Below the pieces are notes generated by a model. The model was given only the letters and a program-made list of their open reading frames with translations, was not told the DNA's origin and did not search any database. 64,000 nt of DNA from DASZIT01 sp963819695 (GTDB lineage Bacteria; Actinomycetota; Acidimicrobiia; Acidimicrobiales; RAAP-2). Position numbers and translations under genes: made by a program. Of the stretch, positions 27,491 through 36,531 are shown piece by piece. Each line of letters starts with the position of its first letter. Within the stretch, counting starts at the first letter, position 1. The stretch lies in NCBI GenBank assembly GCA_963819695.1, contig CAWFXD010000002.1, positions 1-64,000 on the forward strand. The letters are read 5' to 3'.

Positions 27491-29397
27491 GGTTGCCGGT
27501 GGGGGGCGACGGGGCCACAGAGTTGGCGGACGGCGGTGGTCGGGTCGGCACTGAAGGACATGGCGGTATAGGAGAACGAGTGGACGAAGTTGGAGGCGGC
27601 TCGCGACAGGCTCATCGTTGCGGTGACGGCCTGCAGATAGGAGCTCAGTGGGTCGCAGGCCAGCGCTTGGCGGGCGTCCGCGACCGATTGGGCAGTGGGC
27701 AGGCCGGCAGTCGGCGACCGTTGCCGCGCCGCCGACCACTGCGGCAGGGGCGGGCCGAATCGGGCCACCATCCAGGCCGGGCCGATGTTCTTCTCGTGGC
27801 CCGGGCGCGCATGCTTGGTGACGATGGTGTGGCTGCCGATGGGATTGGCCAGGGAGAAGTCATCGAAGATGTAGACATCGGGACCGGCCAGGTAGCCGAT
27901 GACCCCGATGGCCGGGACGTCGACGGCCAGGGTGAACGGGAGTGGCGACCGGGCCGGGACTTCGGGTGCCTGGGTGACCGGCGCGTAGGGATTGGTGATG
28001 ACGAGGAGAGCTTGATGCCCGGCCGATGCCTGGTGCGACAGACTCCGGAGAACTTCCCCGGCGTGGCCGGACAGCGCCCGGCGGTAGTCGGCGGCGGTGA
28101 TCGGGTGTGGGTTCGCAGTGGCGGTCATCCAACTGTTGCGCTCGTTGGAGATGGTGATCACCTGCGGATTCAGACTGCCCGTCGGCGGGAGGTAACGGAG
28201 CCAACCGGCACAGATCACCGCCCAGGCCAGGATCCCGATGACCGGGACGGCGGCGAGGGTCCGCAGCTGGCCCCACGACACGAACACCGGGAGACAGAGG
28301 GAAAAGAACGCCGGGAGCAGCAGCCGGGCATGCATGTAGTCCCCACCGAGGTGGACGACGTAGACCAGGTCGACCAGTCCCACCACCACCGGAGTCGCCA
28401 GCATCAGCACGCCGGTCCGATCCCCCTTCCCCCACCACCTCGACGCCCGGGTGATGACCAGCGGCGCGGCCAGCAGGAGGGGCAGCCACAAGGTGTAGGG
28501 GGCGACGAAATTCCACAGATAGGTGAAACCCTGCGACCACCAGGATGCGCCCGCCACCTTGGCCAGACCGGTGTTGGGCACCACCAGGGCGTAGTAGGCC
28601 ATCCGGAACACCTGGTAGCCGACCGGAATCACCAGGGCGGCCACCACGGGCGCGCCGAAGCGGCGGAGGCGGCCGGAGGAGGGCGACCATCCGGGCGAGG
28701 CCACCACCAGCAGGAGGGCGACGACGAACACCACCGAGGCCAGCCCGAGTTCGGGACGGATGAGCGGGCCGAGGCCCATCAGGACGGCGGCGGCCAGGGG
28801 GCGGTGCCGCCGAGCTTCGACCCGGACCAGGGCCAGGAAGCAGACCCCGAGCCACAGGAAGACCATCGACATCTCGAGACCCGAGGTGGCGAACTCCCAC
28901 ACCCCGGCCACCACCGAGACCATGAGCAGGCCCAACGGGAACACCCGGCCCTCGTGGCGGGAGTCGGCCAGTCGCCGCACCGCCTGAGCCCCAGCCAGGA
29001 AACCCAATCCGGTACAGGCCAGACCGAGGACCACCGACAGCCACTCCAGGGCCACGAAGGGCAAGACCTCGTGGAAGAGCGTCAGCGTGAAGAGCCACAA
29101 CGGATCAGAGTTGACCTCCACCCGCTCACCGAGGTTGTAGACGAGGCCGTGACCGCCGACCAGGTTGTCGATGATCCGGAAGTTGATGAAGGCGTCCTCA
29201 TCGACCCAGCGATAGATCCAGGCACCGACCAGGACGATGACGACGGGGACGATGACCGGCCACCAGGTGGCGAGGGCCGAAGTCCTGGTCTCTCGGTCCG
29301 ATGAGCCGTCGGCGCTGTCGGCGGTGCCGGCCCGGTCGGCGTTGCCGGTGCCGGCGCGGTCGGCGCGGTCGGCACGCAGCCGGAGTCGAGCCGTCAC
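27487..29397 (-). CDS. AftB-like GT-C (GT89-type) arabinofuranosyltransferase relative
   Basis: 636 residues from GTG 29397, overlapping the upstream stop as GTGA. The first extracytoplasmic loop carries VDEDAFINFRIIDNLVGGHG followed by LVYNLGERVEVNSDPLW, which parallels mycobacterial AftB (DDGLIVLRTVRNLLAGNG, then NQGERVEAN). A later loop has HLGGDYMHARLLLPA, also typical. About ten helices are followed by a C-terminal soluble domain. AftB adds terminal beta-1,2-arabinofuranose from decaprenyl-phosphoarabinose to arabinan in the cell wall. Acidimicrobiia are not known to make mycobacterial arabinogalactan, so a related polyprenyl-sugar reaction is more likely here. The acidic Asp-Glu-Asp near residue 67 is probably catalytic. 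Confidence 0.8.
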   Translation of the reverse strand: MTARLRLRADRADRAGTGNADRAGTADSADGSSDRETRTSALATWWPVIVPVVIVLVGAWIYRWVDEDAFINFRIIDNLVGGHGLVYNLGERVEVNSDPLWLFTLTLFHEVLPFVALEWLSVVLGLACTGLGFLAGAQAVRRLADSRHEGRVFPLGLLMVSVVAGVWEFATSGLEMSMVFLWLGVCFLALVRVEARRHRPLAAAVLMGLGPLIRPELGLASVVFVVALLLVVASPGWSPSSGRLRRFGAPVVAALVIPVGYQVFRMAYYALVVPNTGLAKVAGASWWSQGFTYLWNFVAPYTLWLPLLLAAPLVITRASRWWGKGDRTGVLMLATPVVVGLVDLVYVVHLGGDYMHARLLLPAFFSLCLPVFVSWGQLRTLAAVPVIGILAWAVICAGWLRYLPPTGSLNPQVITISNERNSWMTATANPHPITAADYRRALSGHAGEVLRSLSHQASAGHQALLVITNPYAPVTQAPEVPARSPLPFTLAVDVPAIGVIGYLAGPDVYIFDDFSLANPIGSHTIVTKHARPGHEKNIGPAWMVARFGPPLPQWSAARQRSPTAGLPTAQSVADARQALACDPLSSYLQAVTATMSLSRAASNFVHSFSYTAMSFSADPTTAVRQLCGPVAPHRQP

Positions 29398-30962
29398 TGA
29401 GCCCAATCGGCGTCACCGGGCGCGCCGGGCGGGCCGGGACGATGACGCGAACGGGCGCTGGCCGACAACGCCCGACAGACGGCGGCGACCACCACGATCG
29501 CTCCGACGACGGGAAGGGTTCCCAGCTCGAACCGGAAGCGTTCGTTCTCGCCGACCTCGATCAGCGACGAGACCACGAAGGCGTAGCCAACCGTGAACCA
29601 CAGAAAGGCAAGGGTGCCGGCCACCGCCGGGTCATCCTTGCGGCGTCGCCACACGATGACGGGTAGTCCGATCAACGTGAGGCCGTAGAGGATGACCGCC
29701 TGGTAGGACAGCGTGCCCAGAGCCGGTGGCTTGTGGGCGAAGAACGCCACGAAGGCCACCGCCGGGGCGATTCGAGGCTGCCACTCCACCGACTGGTCGT
29801 AGATCTGGGTGTATCCCTTGATCAGATGCCAGTTGGCCACCGGGGTGAAGTTCTGGTCGGTGGCGGTGAACCAATTGCGCACGCTGATGTTCACGTCGGT
29901 TTCGTACTCCCCCGGGTGGGCGGCGATGAAGGCGAGGTCGTCACGGAGGTACTGGGAAGAGAGACTCGCGTACAGCGGGTTGTTGAAATTTGCCGAGCCA
30001 TCGGCCTTGTAGAGCTGGTCGAGGGCGGGCGTCCCGGTATGGCCCGGCGTCACGAAACGGGGAACGTAGGTATCCGGGTTCTGGAACGGCGGCAACCCGG
30101 CCAACGGGGTCAGCGTGCCGTTCTTCTCCAGGGTGATGATCTGGCTTCGGGGGGCTTTGTAGAGCACGTCCCTGGCCAGGTTCATCCCCAACCAGCTGCT
30201 GGTGGAAGCCGTGCCGAACATGACGGCATCCTTGACGTACCAGGCTCCGACCACCAGGACCGGGATGGCGGCCACCATCAGCACGTGACGCCACTGCTTG
30301 CGGACGACGATGACGGCCAGCACCACCACGACCGCCAGCCACTCGATCTGGTAGGTGCTGTTGAGCAGTACCACCGCGGAGACGGCGGCAAAGAAGGCCA
30401 GCCCGTAGCCCCACCGTCTCCTCCGCAGATACCGAAGCAGCAACAGGACCGACAGGGTCAACAGCGCGGCGGTGGGATAGGCGTAGTTCCACCAGTTCTC
30501 GAAGAGTACGAACGACGGGGCCACCACCACCAGGACGAAGGTGGCGACGACGGCGATCCAACGCGGCACCCCGAGCTCCTCGAGCAGGAGGTAGGTGGCG
30601 AGCACCAGGACGAGACCGAGGGCCAGGAAGCTGGCCGCCTCCGCCGGCACCTGAAGGCCGTGGGGCAGTTTGAGGATCAGGCCACTGAACAGGTTGAAGA
30701 GCGGCGGCTGGCTTTCGAGGTGCCAGACGCTGGTGATCAGTTGGTCATGGAGGAGGTGCACGTCGACCAGCTGGTACATGTCGGTGGTCTTGGTCCCGTC
30801 GAGCACCGAGCCGTCAAACCGGATTCCGGCCAGATAGAAGGCCGCCCGGGACAGGGCGAAGGCCACCGTGAGTGCCGCCAACGGAATCAACGGTGAAGGG
30901 GGTCGGACCGACGTCTCGTCATCCGCTTCATGGCGCAATCGGAGTGGGGCGAGGACGGCCAC
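29394..30962 (-). CDS. GT39-like polytopic membrane protein
   Basis: First gene of the five-gene minus-strand operon, 522 residues. GTG 30962 is 7 bases after a TACAGT box; an in-frame GTG at 30971 overlaps that box. A long first extracytoplasmic loop after helix 1 contains DMYQLVDVHLLHDQLITSVW followed by HLESQPPLFNLFSGL, the arrangement of GT39/ArnT-like transferases in which an acidic residue and H-x-PPL lie in loop 1. About eleven helices follow. A large loop (residues ~285-380) includes LYKAPRSQIITLEKNG. It probably transfers a sugar from a polyprenyl carrier. Its stop overlaps the next start as GTGA. Confidence 0.75.
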   Translation of the reverse strand: MAVLAPLRLRHEADDETSVRPPSPLIPLAALTVAFALSRAAFYLAGIRFDGSVLDGTKTTDMYQLVDVHLLHDQLITSVWHLESQPPLFNLFSGLILKLPHGLQVPAEAASFLALGLVLVLATYLLLEELGVPRWIAVVATFVLVVVAPSFVLFENWWNYAYPTAALLTLSVLLLLRYLRRRRWGYGLAFFAAVSAVVLLNSTYQIEWLAVVVVLAVIVVRKQWRHVLMVAAIPVLVVGAWYVKDAVMFGTASTSSWLGMNLARDVLYKAPRSQIITLEKNGTLTPLAGLPPFQNPDTYVPRFVTPGHTGTPALDQLYKADGSANFNNPLYASLSSQYLRDDLAFIAAHPGEYETDVNISVRNWFTATDQNFTPVANWHLIKGYTQIYDQSVEWQPRIAPAVAFVAFFAHKPPALGTLSYQAVILYGLTLIGLPVIVWRRRKDDPAVAGTLAFLWFTVGYAFVVSSLIEVGENERFRFELGTLPVVGAIVVVAAVCRALSASARSRHRPGPPGAPGDADWAQ

Positions 30963-30975
30963 CGGCCTCACTGTA
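30963..30975 (-). promoter_or_regulatory. Leaderless -10 box of the five-gene membrane operon
   Basis: On the minus strand TACAGT (30975-30970) is 7 bases upstream of GTG 30962. It should drive the whole coupled operon to 21505. Confidence 0.5.
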
Positions 30976-31114
30976 CCAACCGCCTGCCCTGATTATCCTC
31001 GCTGAGCAGGGCAATCGGCTTCGGGATGCCTCGGCGCGCCGAAGTAGAGTCGGGGAACCTGTCCGGGGTGGTCAACGGGCGAAGGGTTGAGATCCGGTTC
31101 GCTCCAGGGGATAC

Positions 31115-33160
31115 ATGACAACGAGTCGCGCCGAAGGCAAGGAGCGGGGAACCGGAACCCAACTGACGTATATGCCCGCCCTCGACGGGATCCGGGCAGT
31201 GTCGATCATGGGGATCATGCTCAACCACGGCGGCTTCGGGTGGGCCGCCGGCGGGCTGATCTCGGTCAACGTCTTCTTCGTGCTGAGCGGGTTCCTCATC
31301 ACGCTCCTGCTCATGCGGGAGTGGGCCAAGACCGGGACCATCCGCCTTCGCAACTTCTGGGCCCGTCGGGCTCGCCGCTTGCTCCCCGCGCTGTTCGTCC
31401 TGCTGGCCGGCATCGCCGTCTACGCCTGGCTCCTGGCGCCGGATGGGACGCAGTCCTCACTGCGGGGCGACGGACTGACCACCCTCCTCTACGTCGCCAA
31501 CTGGCACCAGATCTTCTCCGGACAGAGCTATTTCGCCCAGGTGAGCTCGGCGTCGCCCTTGCTGCATACCTGGACACTCGCCATCGAAGAGCAGTTCTAC
31601 CTGGTGTGGCCCCTGGTGGTGCTGGCCGTGCTCAAGTGGCGCAAGTCGCCTCGTCTGCTGCTGGGGATCACCATCGTCGGCATCGCGGCGTCGGCCATCG
31701 AGATGGCGTGGCTGTTCCACCCCGGCATCGATCCCAGCCGGTTGTACTACGGCACCGACACCCGGGCCCAGGACATTCTGGTGGGAGCCGCGGTGGCTCT
31801 GCTCATCGGCGGCCGGCGACACGGGGTGGGACTCGGCGACTTCGCCCGCACCGGTGCCGTTGACGGCGGAGTCGACGACGACGACACCGGTCCGGACGCC
31901 GACGGCCGACGCGCCCGCCGCCGAACCATCGGGTACTCGCTGGCCGCGGTGGCCGCCGCCGCCGTCTTCGGCTTCGAATGGTCCCGCATCACCAACAGTT
32001 CGTCCTTGCCCTATCGGGGTGGGTTTCTGCTGGCCGACCTGATGGTGGGGGTCGTCATCGTCGGCGTCGTCCGGGCGCCGACCGGGCTGCCCGCCCGCCT
32101 GCTCGCCATCCGCCCCCTGACCTACGTGGGCCAGATCTCCTACGGCTTGTACCTGTGGCACTGGCCCGTCATCCTGGTCCTCGACAACGCCCGTACCGGC
32201 TTGGAGGGTTGGAGACTCTTCCTGTTGCGGGCGGCGGTCAGTTTCGTCATCGCGGTGTTGTCCTGGCACTTCGTCGAGGTCCCCATCCGGCGGCGGAAAT
32301 TCACCACCTGGCGGACCCGGGCCTGGTTGCCGGTCAGCGTCGTCGGGATCGTCGGTGTCCTGGTGGTGGCCACCAGCGGCGGCAGTGTCGGCGCCGAGGG
32401 CGCGGCGGCGGCCGCCGCCGCCACTCAGGCCGAATGGGGTGCGGTGCACGTCGACTCGTTCACCGGACCGGCCAGCAATACCAAGGTCCTGTTCGTCGGG
32501 GATTCCCTGTCGCTCACGGTGGCCATCGGCATCGCCCCGGAGGCAGCCCAGTACGGCATCACCATCGGCGGCCGAACCCATGTCGGGTGCGGCATCGCCG
32601 TCGCCCTCCCGCTGAACGACCACGGCACCGTCGGCGATCCGTTCCCCAACTGCCCGACCTGGCCCACCTGGTGGAGCCAGGACGTCAGCCAGTTGCATCC
32701 CCAGGTGGTCGCCTTGGTGATGGGCTGGTGGGAGACCATGGATCGCATGTACCAGGGTCGCTGGCAGCACCTCGGCGACCCGGCTTTCGACGCCTACGAG
32801 ACGGCACAACTCGAGAAGGCGGTATCGATTCTCACCGCCACCGGCGCCCGGGTGGCGTTGATGACCTCGCCGTACTTCGACAGCGGCGAGCAGCCCAACG
32901 GGTTGCCGTGGGACGAGGACTCACCGGCCCGGGTCAACCGGCTCAACAGCATCATCGAATCGGTCGCCGCCCACCACAAGGATTCGGTGTTCGTGGTGCC
33001 GCTCAACCAGTATCTCGACCCCAACGGCCACTTCACCTGGACCATCGACGGCAAGGTGGTTCGCCAGCCCGACGGGATCCACACCACCGTGGACGGCGGC
33101 GCCTACCTTGCCCCCAAGATCCTTCCCGCCCTGGCCGCCATCGGCAGCGCACCCCGTTGA
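31115..33160 (+). CDS. Acyltransferase-3 / SGNH fusion protein (OafA-like)
   Basis: Intact 681-residue O-acyltransferase. The N-terminal ~390 residues form the membrane domain (PALDGIRAVSIMGIMLNHGG with the conserved histidine; TWTLAIEEQFYLVWPLVVLA; ISYGLYLWHWPVIL). An alanine-rich linker leads to a periplasmic SGNH domain with VLFVGDSLSLT and RQPDGIHTT (Asp-x-His). It would acetylate or otherwise acylate a surface glycan outside the membrane. The ATG has AGGGG a few bases upstream. It is divergent from the membrane-protein operon and very similar to the genes at 12690 and 34423; an insertion in the membrane domain (TGAVDGGVDDDDTGPDADG) is acidic and probably a loop. Confidence 0.92.
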   Translation: MTTSRAEGKERGTGTQLTYMPALDGIRAVSIMGIMLNHGGFGWAAGGLISVNVFFVLSGFLITLLLMREWAKTGTIRLRNFWARRARRLLPALFVLLAGIAVYAWLLAPDGTQSSLRGDGLTTLLYVANWHQIFSGQSYFAQVSSASPLLHTWTLAIEEQFYLVWPLVVLAVLKWRKSPRLLLGITIVGIAASAIEMAWLFHPGIDPSRLYYGTDTRAQDILVGAAVALLIGGRRHGVGLGDFARTGAVDGGVDDDDTGPDADGRRARRRTIGYSLAAVAAAAVFGFEWSRITNSSSLPYRGGFLLADLMVGVVIVGVVRAPTGLPARLLAIRPLTYVGQISYGLYLWHWPVILVLDNARTGLEGWRLFLLRAAVSFVIAVLSWHFVEVPIRRRKFTTWRTRAWLPVSVVGIVGVLVVATSGGSVGAEGAAAAAAATQAEWGAVHVDSFTGPASNTKVLFVGDSLSLTVAIGIAPEAAQYGITIGGRTHVGCGIAVALPLNDHGTVGDPFPNCPTWPTWWSQDVSQLHPQVVALVMGWWETMDRMYQGRWQHLGDPAFDAYETAQLEKAVSILTATGARVALMTSPYFDSGEQPNGLPWDEDSPARVNRLNSIIESVAAHHKDSVFVVPLNQYLDPNGHFTWTIDGKVVRQPDGIHTTVDGGAYLAPKILPALAAIGSAPR

Positions 33161-34377
33161 GCCACTCGCCCCCCACTCGACCGGTCGGCCAGCCGCCGGA
33201 GACCACCGGTTCCGCAGTCCTTCCCCCTGATGCGGCCGGGGTGCCGATCCGCGCCGGGTCGGACCCGCCGGAGGCGTACCGGTTCCGGCTGGGCAACCGG
33301 CCGCCGCTGACCGGCCTCCGGTTCCTGGTCCTCTTCGGCGTGCTCGTCTACCACTCGAATTTCAAGGCATTGCCCGGGGCCTGGTCGGGCCTGCAGGTCT
33401 TCTTCGTGCTCAGCGGCTTTCTGATCACCGCCATGCTGGCCAGCGAAGGCCGGAGGAACGGGCGCATCAGCCTGGGCAACTTCTACACCCGGCGGGTCGC
33501 CCGGCTGGTGCCCCCCCTGCTGCTGACCGTGGGCCTGCTCGGCGTCTATGCGGCCTTCGTCCACGTCGCCGACGCCTCCCAGCGCCTCTGGGGCGACTCG
33601 TTGGCGGCGATGTTCTACTACGCCGACTACCGCCAGGCGTTGGGTCACGCCCCCTTCTTCGGCTACCTGGCCCAGACCTGGTCCCTGTCGGTGGAGGAGC
33701 AGTTCTACATCATCTGGTCGGTGCTGATGGTGGTGGCGGTGGCCACCCAACGGAGGCGGCTGGCCTACGCGTTCGCCATCGCCGGCATCGCCCTCTCCGT
33801 CGCCGACCGCCTGTGGATCGTCTTTCGGGAGCCCCACTTCACTGCGGTGGCCTTCTCCCGGGCGTACTACGCCTTCGACAGCCGCGCCGATGCTCTGTTC
33901 ATCGGCTGCCTGCTCGGCTTGCTGGCCGTCGACGGGCATCTGCACGGTTGGAAGCCGTGGGCGACCCGACTGCTGGCGGCCGCCGCCGGTGCCGCCGCCG
34001 CCCTCCTGGTGTGGATCCTCGTCTTCACCCACCTGTTCACCCTGAGCGTGGCGGCATGGTGGCTACCGGTCAGCGCGGTGGCCGCCGCCATCGTCATCGC
34101 CTATTTCGTCATCAGTCCCGAAGGCATCGGCTCCCGTTTCGCCGGGATCGGCTTCTTCGTGTTCATGGGAGATCTTTCCTACACCGTCTACCTGGTGCAC
34201 TTCCCGGTGTACCTGGCCATCAGCCCCGACGGCACCCATTGGTCGTACTGGCCGACGGAACTCGCCCGACTGGCCGTGACCTTTTCGATTGCCATCGCCA
34301 GTTGGTACTGCATCGAAAAGCCGTTGACCGGCTGGCGCCGCCGCCTCGCCGCGGCTCGAGACCCCTCGACGGTCTGA
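33157..34377 (+). CDS. Acyltransferase-3 family membrane protein without SGNH domain
   Basis: About 406 residues, ten or so helices, and only the membrane acyltransferase domain: PPLTGLRFLVLFGVLVYHSN, FVLSGFLITAMLASEG, QTWSLSVEEQFYIIWSVLM, FMGDLSYTVYLVHFPVYL. The conserved histidine is in VYHSN. The TTG at 33157 overlaps the previous stop as TTGA and is chosen for coupling; GTG 33241 is a shorter alternative that still includes the whole domain. Because it lacks the SGNH part it may work with the flanking fusion proteins or modify a different acceptor. It lies between two SGNH-fused paralogues on the same strand. Confidence 0.85.
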   Translation: MSHSPPTRPVGQPPETTGSAVLPPDAAGVPIRAGSDPPEAYRFRLGNRPPLTGLRFLVLFGVLVYHSNFKALPGAWSGLQVFFVLSGFLITAMLASEGRRNGRISLGNFYTRRVARLVPPLLLTVGLLGVYAAFVHVADASQRLWGDSLAAMFYYADYRQALGHAPFFGYLAQTWSLSVEEQFYIIWSVLMVVAVATQRRRLAYAFAIAGIALSVADRLWIVFREPHFTAVAFSRAYYAFDSRADALFIGCLLGLLAVDGHLHGWKPWATRLLAAAAGAAAALLVWILVFTHLFTLSVAAWWLPVSAVAAAIVIAYFVISPEGIGSRFAGIGFFVFMGDLSYTVYLVHFPVYLAISPDGTHWSYWPTELARLAVTFSIAIASWYCIEKPLTGWRRRLAAARDPSTV

Positions 34378-34410
34378 GGTCCCGACCCCTCGTCGATGGG
34401 GGTCCGACGC

Positions 34411-34425
34411 TACAATCCGCCGGTG
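34411..34425 (+). promoter_or_regulatory. Leaderless -10 box before the third acyltransferase
   Basis: TACAAT at 34411-34416 is 6 bases before GTG 34423. It selects this GTG over the ATG at 34396, which would lie upstream of the transcript start. Confidence 0.55.
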
Positions 34426-36522
34426 GGAGATCCTGGGGAAACGGATCCCGCAGCCACGCCGGTGAGCGGGGGAGTTGAGCCGTTGGTCAGGCGCATCCCC
34501 GCCCTGGACGGCGTGCGGGGGCTGGCCATCGCGCTGGTCCTGCTCTTCCACGGCGGCTTCGGCTGGGCGGGCGGCGGCTTCTTCGGCGTGGACGTCTTCT
34601 TCGTCCTTTCCGGCTTTCTGATCACCGGGCTGCTGGTCGGCGAGTTCCGCCAGACGCGGCACATCGGTCTGAGGCGGTTCTGGAGCCACCGGATCCGACG
34701 ACTGGTGCCGGCGCTGTTGGTGATGTTGGCCGGGGTGGCGTGCTACGCGGAGTTCTTCGCCCCTCCCGACACCCTCGGCCAGTTACGGTCCGACGCCGTC
34801 GCCACCTTGCTGTACGGGAACAACTGGCATCTGGTGACCGGCACCCAGGGTTATTTCGCCGCCCTCAACACCCCCCGGCCGCTGCTGCACACCTGGTCGC
34901 TGTCGATCGAGGAGCAGTTCTACCTGGTGTGGCCACTGGTGGTGCTGGCCATCATGAAGTGGAGCCGGTCGCTACGGGTGCTGCTGACGGTGACGCTGGT
35001 GGGTGCGGTGGCCAGCGGGCTGGAGATGGCCTATCTCTACCACGGGGGATCGGGCATCAACCGGGCCTACTACGGGACCGACACCCGGGCCCAGGCCCTG
35101 CTGGTGGGGGCGGCGCTGGCCATCGTGCTGGCCCGACCGCCGGTGAAGGGGCGGGACGGGGCCGGCGTCTCGGCCCGGACCCTCTCCCTCGTCCGGTCGG
35201 CCACCCTGTCGCCGGCGGCGAGACGGACGCTGATGGTCCTCGGGGGCGTCGGCCTGGCCGCCATCGTGGTGATGACGGTGGCCGTCAACAGCGGGACCGG
35301 TTGGCTGTACCAAGGTGGCTTTGCCCTCGTCGCGGTGGCGGCAGTGGCGGTGGTGGCTTCGGTGTCATTGGTACCCGACAGCCCCTGGGCCCGGGGGCTG
35401 TCCGTCCGTCCGGTCCGCTACCTGGGCGCCATCTCCTACGGGCTGTATCTGTGGCACTGGCCGGTCTTCGTGGTGCTGGACAATGCCCGGACCGGTCTGG
35501 CCGGCTGGCCACTGTTCGGGGTTCGGGTCGTCGTGTCGGTGGCGCTGGCCGCCTTGTCGCTCCATCTGGTCGAGATGCCGATTCGCCGCGGCATCCTCCG
35601 GGGGTGGAGGGCGTGGGCGGCCACACCGGTGGCGGTGGGCGGGGCGGCCGCCTTGCTGGTGGCATCGACGGCCGGTGCCGCGCCTGCCCTCAGCGCCCAG
35701 TCGGTCAGCAGCACGTTGGCCCCGGCGGCGACCGCCCTCGGTCACGATCCCGGCACCGGCGCCAATACGCCGGTGGTACCCGCCGGTTCGGTCGGGCCCT
35801 ACCGAGCCCTACTGGTGGGGGACTCGGAGGCCAGCTTCCTCGGTTTCGGGTTGGGCCCGGCGTCGGGAACCTACAACGTGGCCTACGCCGGGGACGGGGT
35901 TCTCGGCTGTGGGTTGTTGCTGGGTCAGACGACCCTCCACAACACGGTGGACCCCGGCACTCTCGGCACCCGGGGCGGCCAGATCGAAGTGCCCTGCGCC
36001 ACCCAGTCGGCCCGATGGACGGCGGACGTCAAGGCGTTCCAGCCCGACGTGGTCCTGTTGGCCGACGGTGAGTACGACGTGCGAAACCGCCTGCTCAATG
36101 GGCGCTGGACCCACATCGGCGAACCCGGCTTCGACACCGCCGAGCTCCGGGCGATGACGAATGCCATCAACGTCCTCCGGTCGACCGGTGCCGCGGTGGT
36201 GCTGCTCACCGCGGTGTACTACCAGCAACCCGAACAGGCCGACGGGTCCAGCTGGCCGGAGGACGATCCCCAGCGGGTGGACCGCTACAACGCCTTGCTC
36301 CGCCAAGCCGCCGCCGAGGCGGGGACCGGCGTGACGGTGGAGGATCTGAACGCCCATCTCGATCCGGGCGGCCACTACGTGCAGTACATCAACGGTGTCA
36401 ACGTGCGCTACGCCGACGGGATCCACGTGGATGCCGCCGGGGCGAAATTGGTGGCTCCGTGGTTGCTCACCGACGTCGCCCGCATCGCCGCCGCGAACCG
36501 GGCCGGGCCGGCTCGTCCGTGA
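34423..36522 (+). CDS. Acyltransferase-3 / SGNH fusion protein (OafA-like)
   Basis: 699 residues from GTG 34423. Membrane acyltransferase domain: IPALDGVRGLAIALVLLFHG (His in LFHG), FFVLSGFLITGLLVGEF, TWSLSIEEQFYLVWPLVVLA, SYGLYLWHWPVFVVLDNART. After a threonine/alanine-rich linker (about residues 420-460) the SGNH domain starts at ALLVGDSEASFLG and ends with YADGIHVDAAG (Asp-x-His). The enzyme is complete. It is a close paralogue of the gene at 31115, and the two flank a third acyltransferase without SGNH, so this block probably arose by duplication. The acceptor glycan is unknown. Confidence 0.92.
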   Translation: MGDPGETDPAATPVSGGVEPLVRRIPALDGVRGLAIALVLLFHGGFGWAGGGFFGVDVFFVLSGFLITGLLVGEFRQTRHIGLRRFWSHRIRRLVPALLVMLAGVACYAEFFAPPDTLGQLRSDAVATLLYGNNWHLVTGTQGYFAALNTPRPLLHTWSLSIEEQFYLVWPLVVLAIMKWSRSLRVLLTVTLVGAVASGLEMAYLYHGGSGINRAYYGTDTRAQALLVGAALAIVLARPPVKGRDGAGVSARTLSLVRSATLSPAARRTLMVLGGVGLAAIVVMTVAVNSGTGWLYQGGFALVAVAAVAVVASVSLVPDSPWARGLSVRPVRYLGAISYGLYLWHWPVFVVLDNARTGLAGWPLFGVRVVVSVALAALSLHLVEMPIRRGILRGWRAWAATPVAVGGAAALLVASTAGAAPALSAQSVSSTLAPAATALGHDPGTGANTPVVPAGSVGPYRALLVGDSEASFLGFGLGPASGTYNVAYAGDGVLGCGLLLGQTTLHNTVDPGTLGTRGGQIEVPCATQSARWTADVKAFQPDVVLLADGEYDVRNRLLNGRWTHIGEPGFDTAELRAMTNAINVLRSTGAAVVLLTAVYYQQPEQADGSSWPEDDPQRVDRYNALLRQAAAEAGTGVTVEDLNAHLDPGGHYVQYINGVNVRYADGIHVDAAGAKLVAPWLLTDVARIAAANRAGPARP

Positions 36523-36531
36523 CCGCGCCGG

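Noticed and set aside
23547..30962. The long plus-strand open frames opposite the membrane operon (up to ~630 codons)
   Set aside because: They mirror the conserved membrane proteins codon for codon, are rich in His/Gln/Gly/Arg, and have no domain or start signal.
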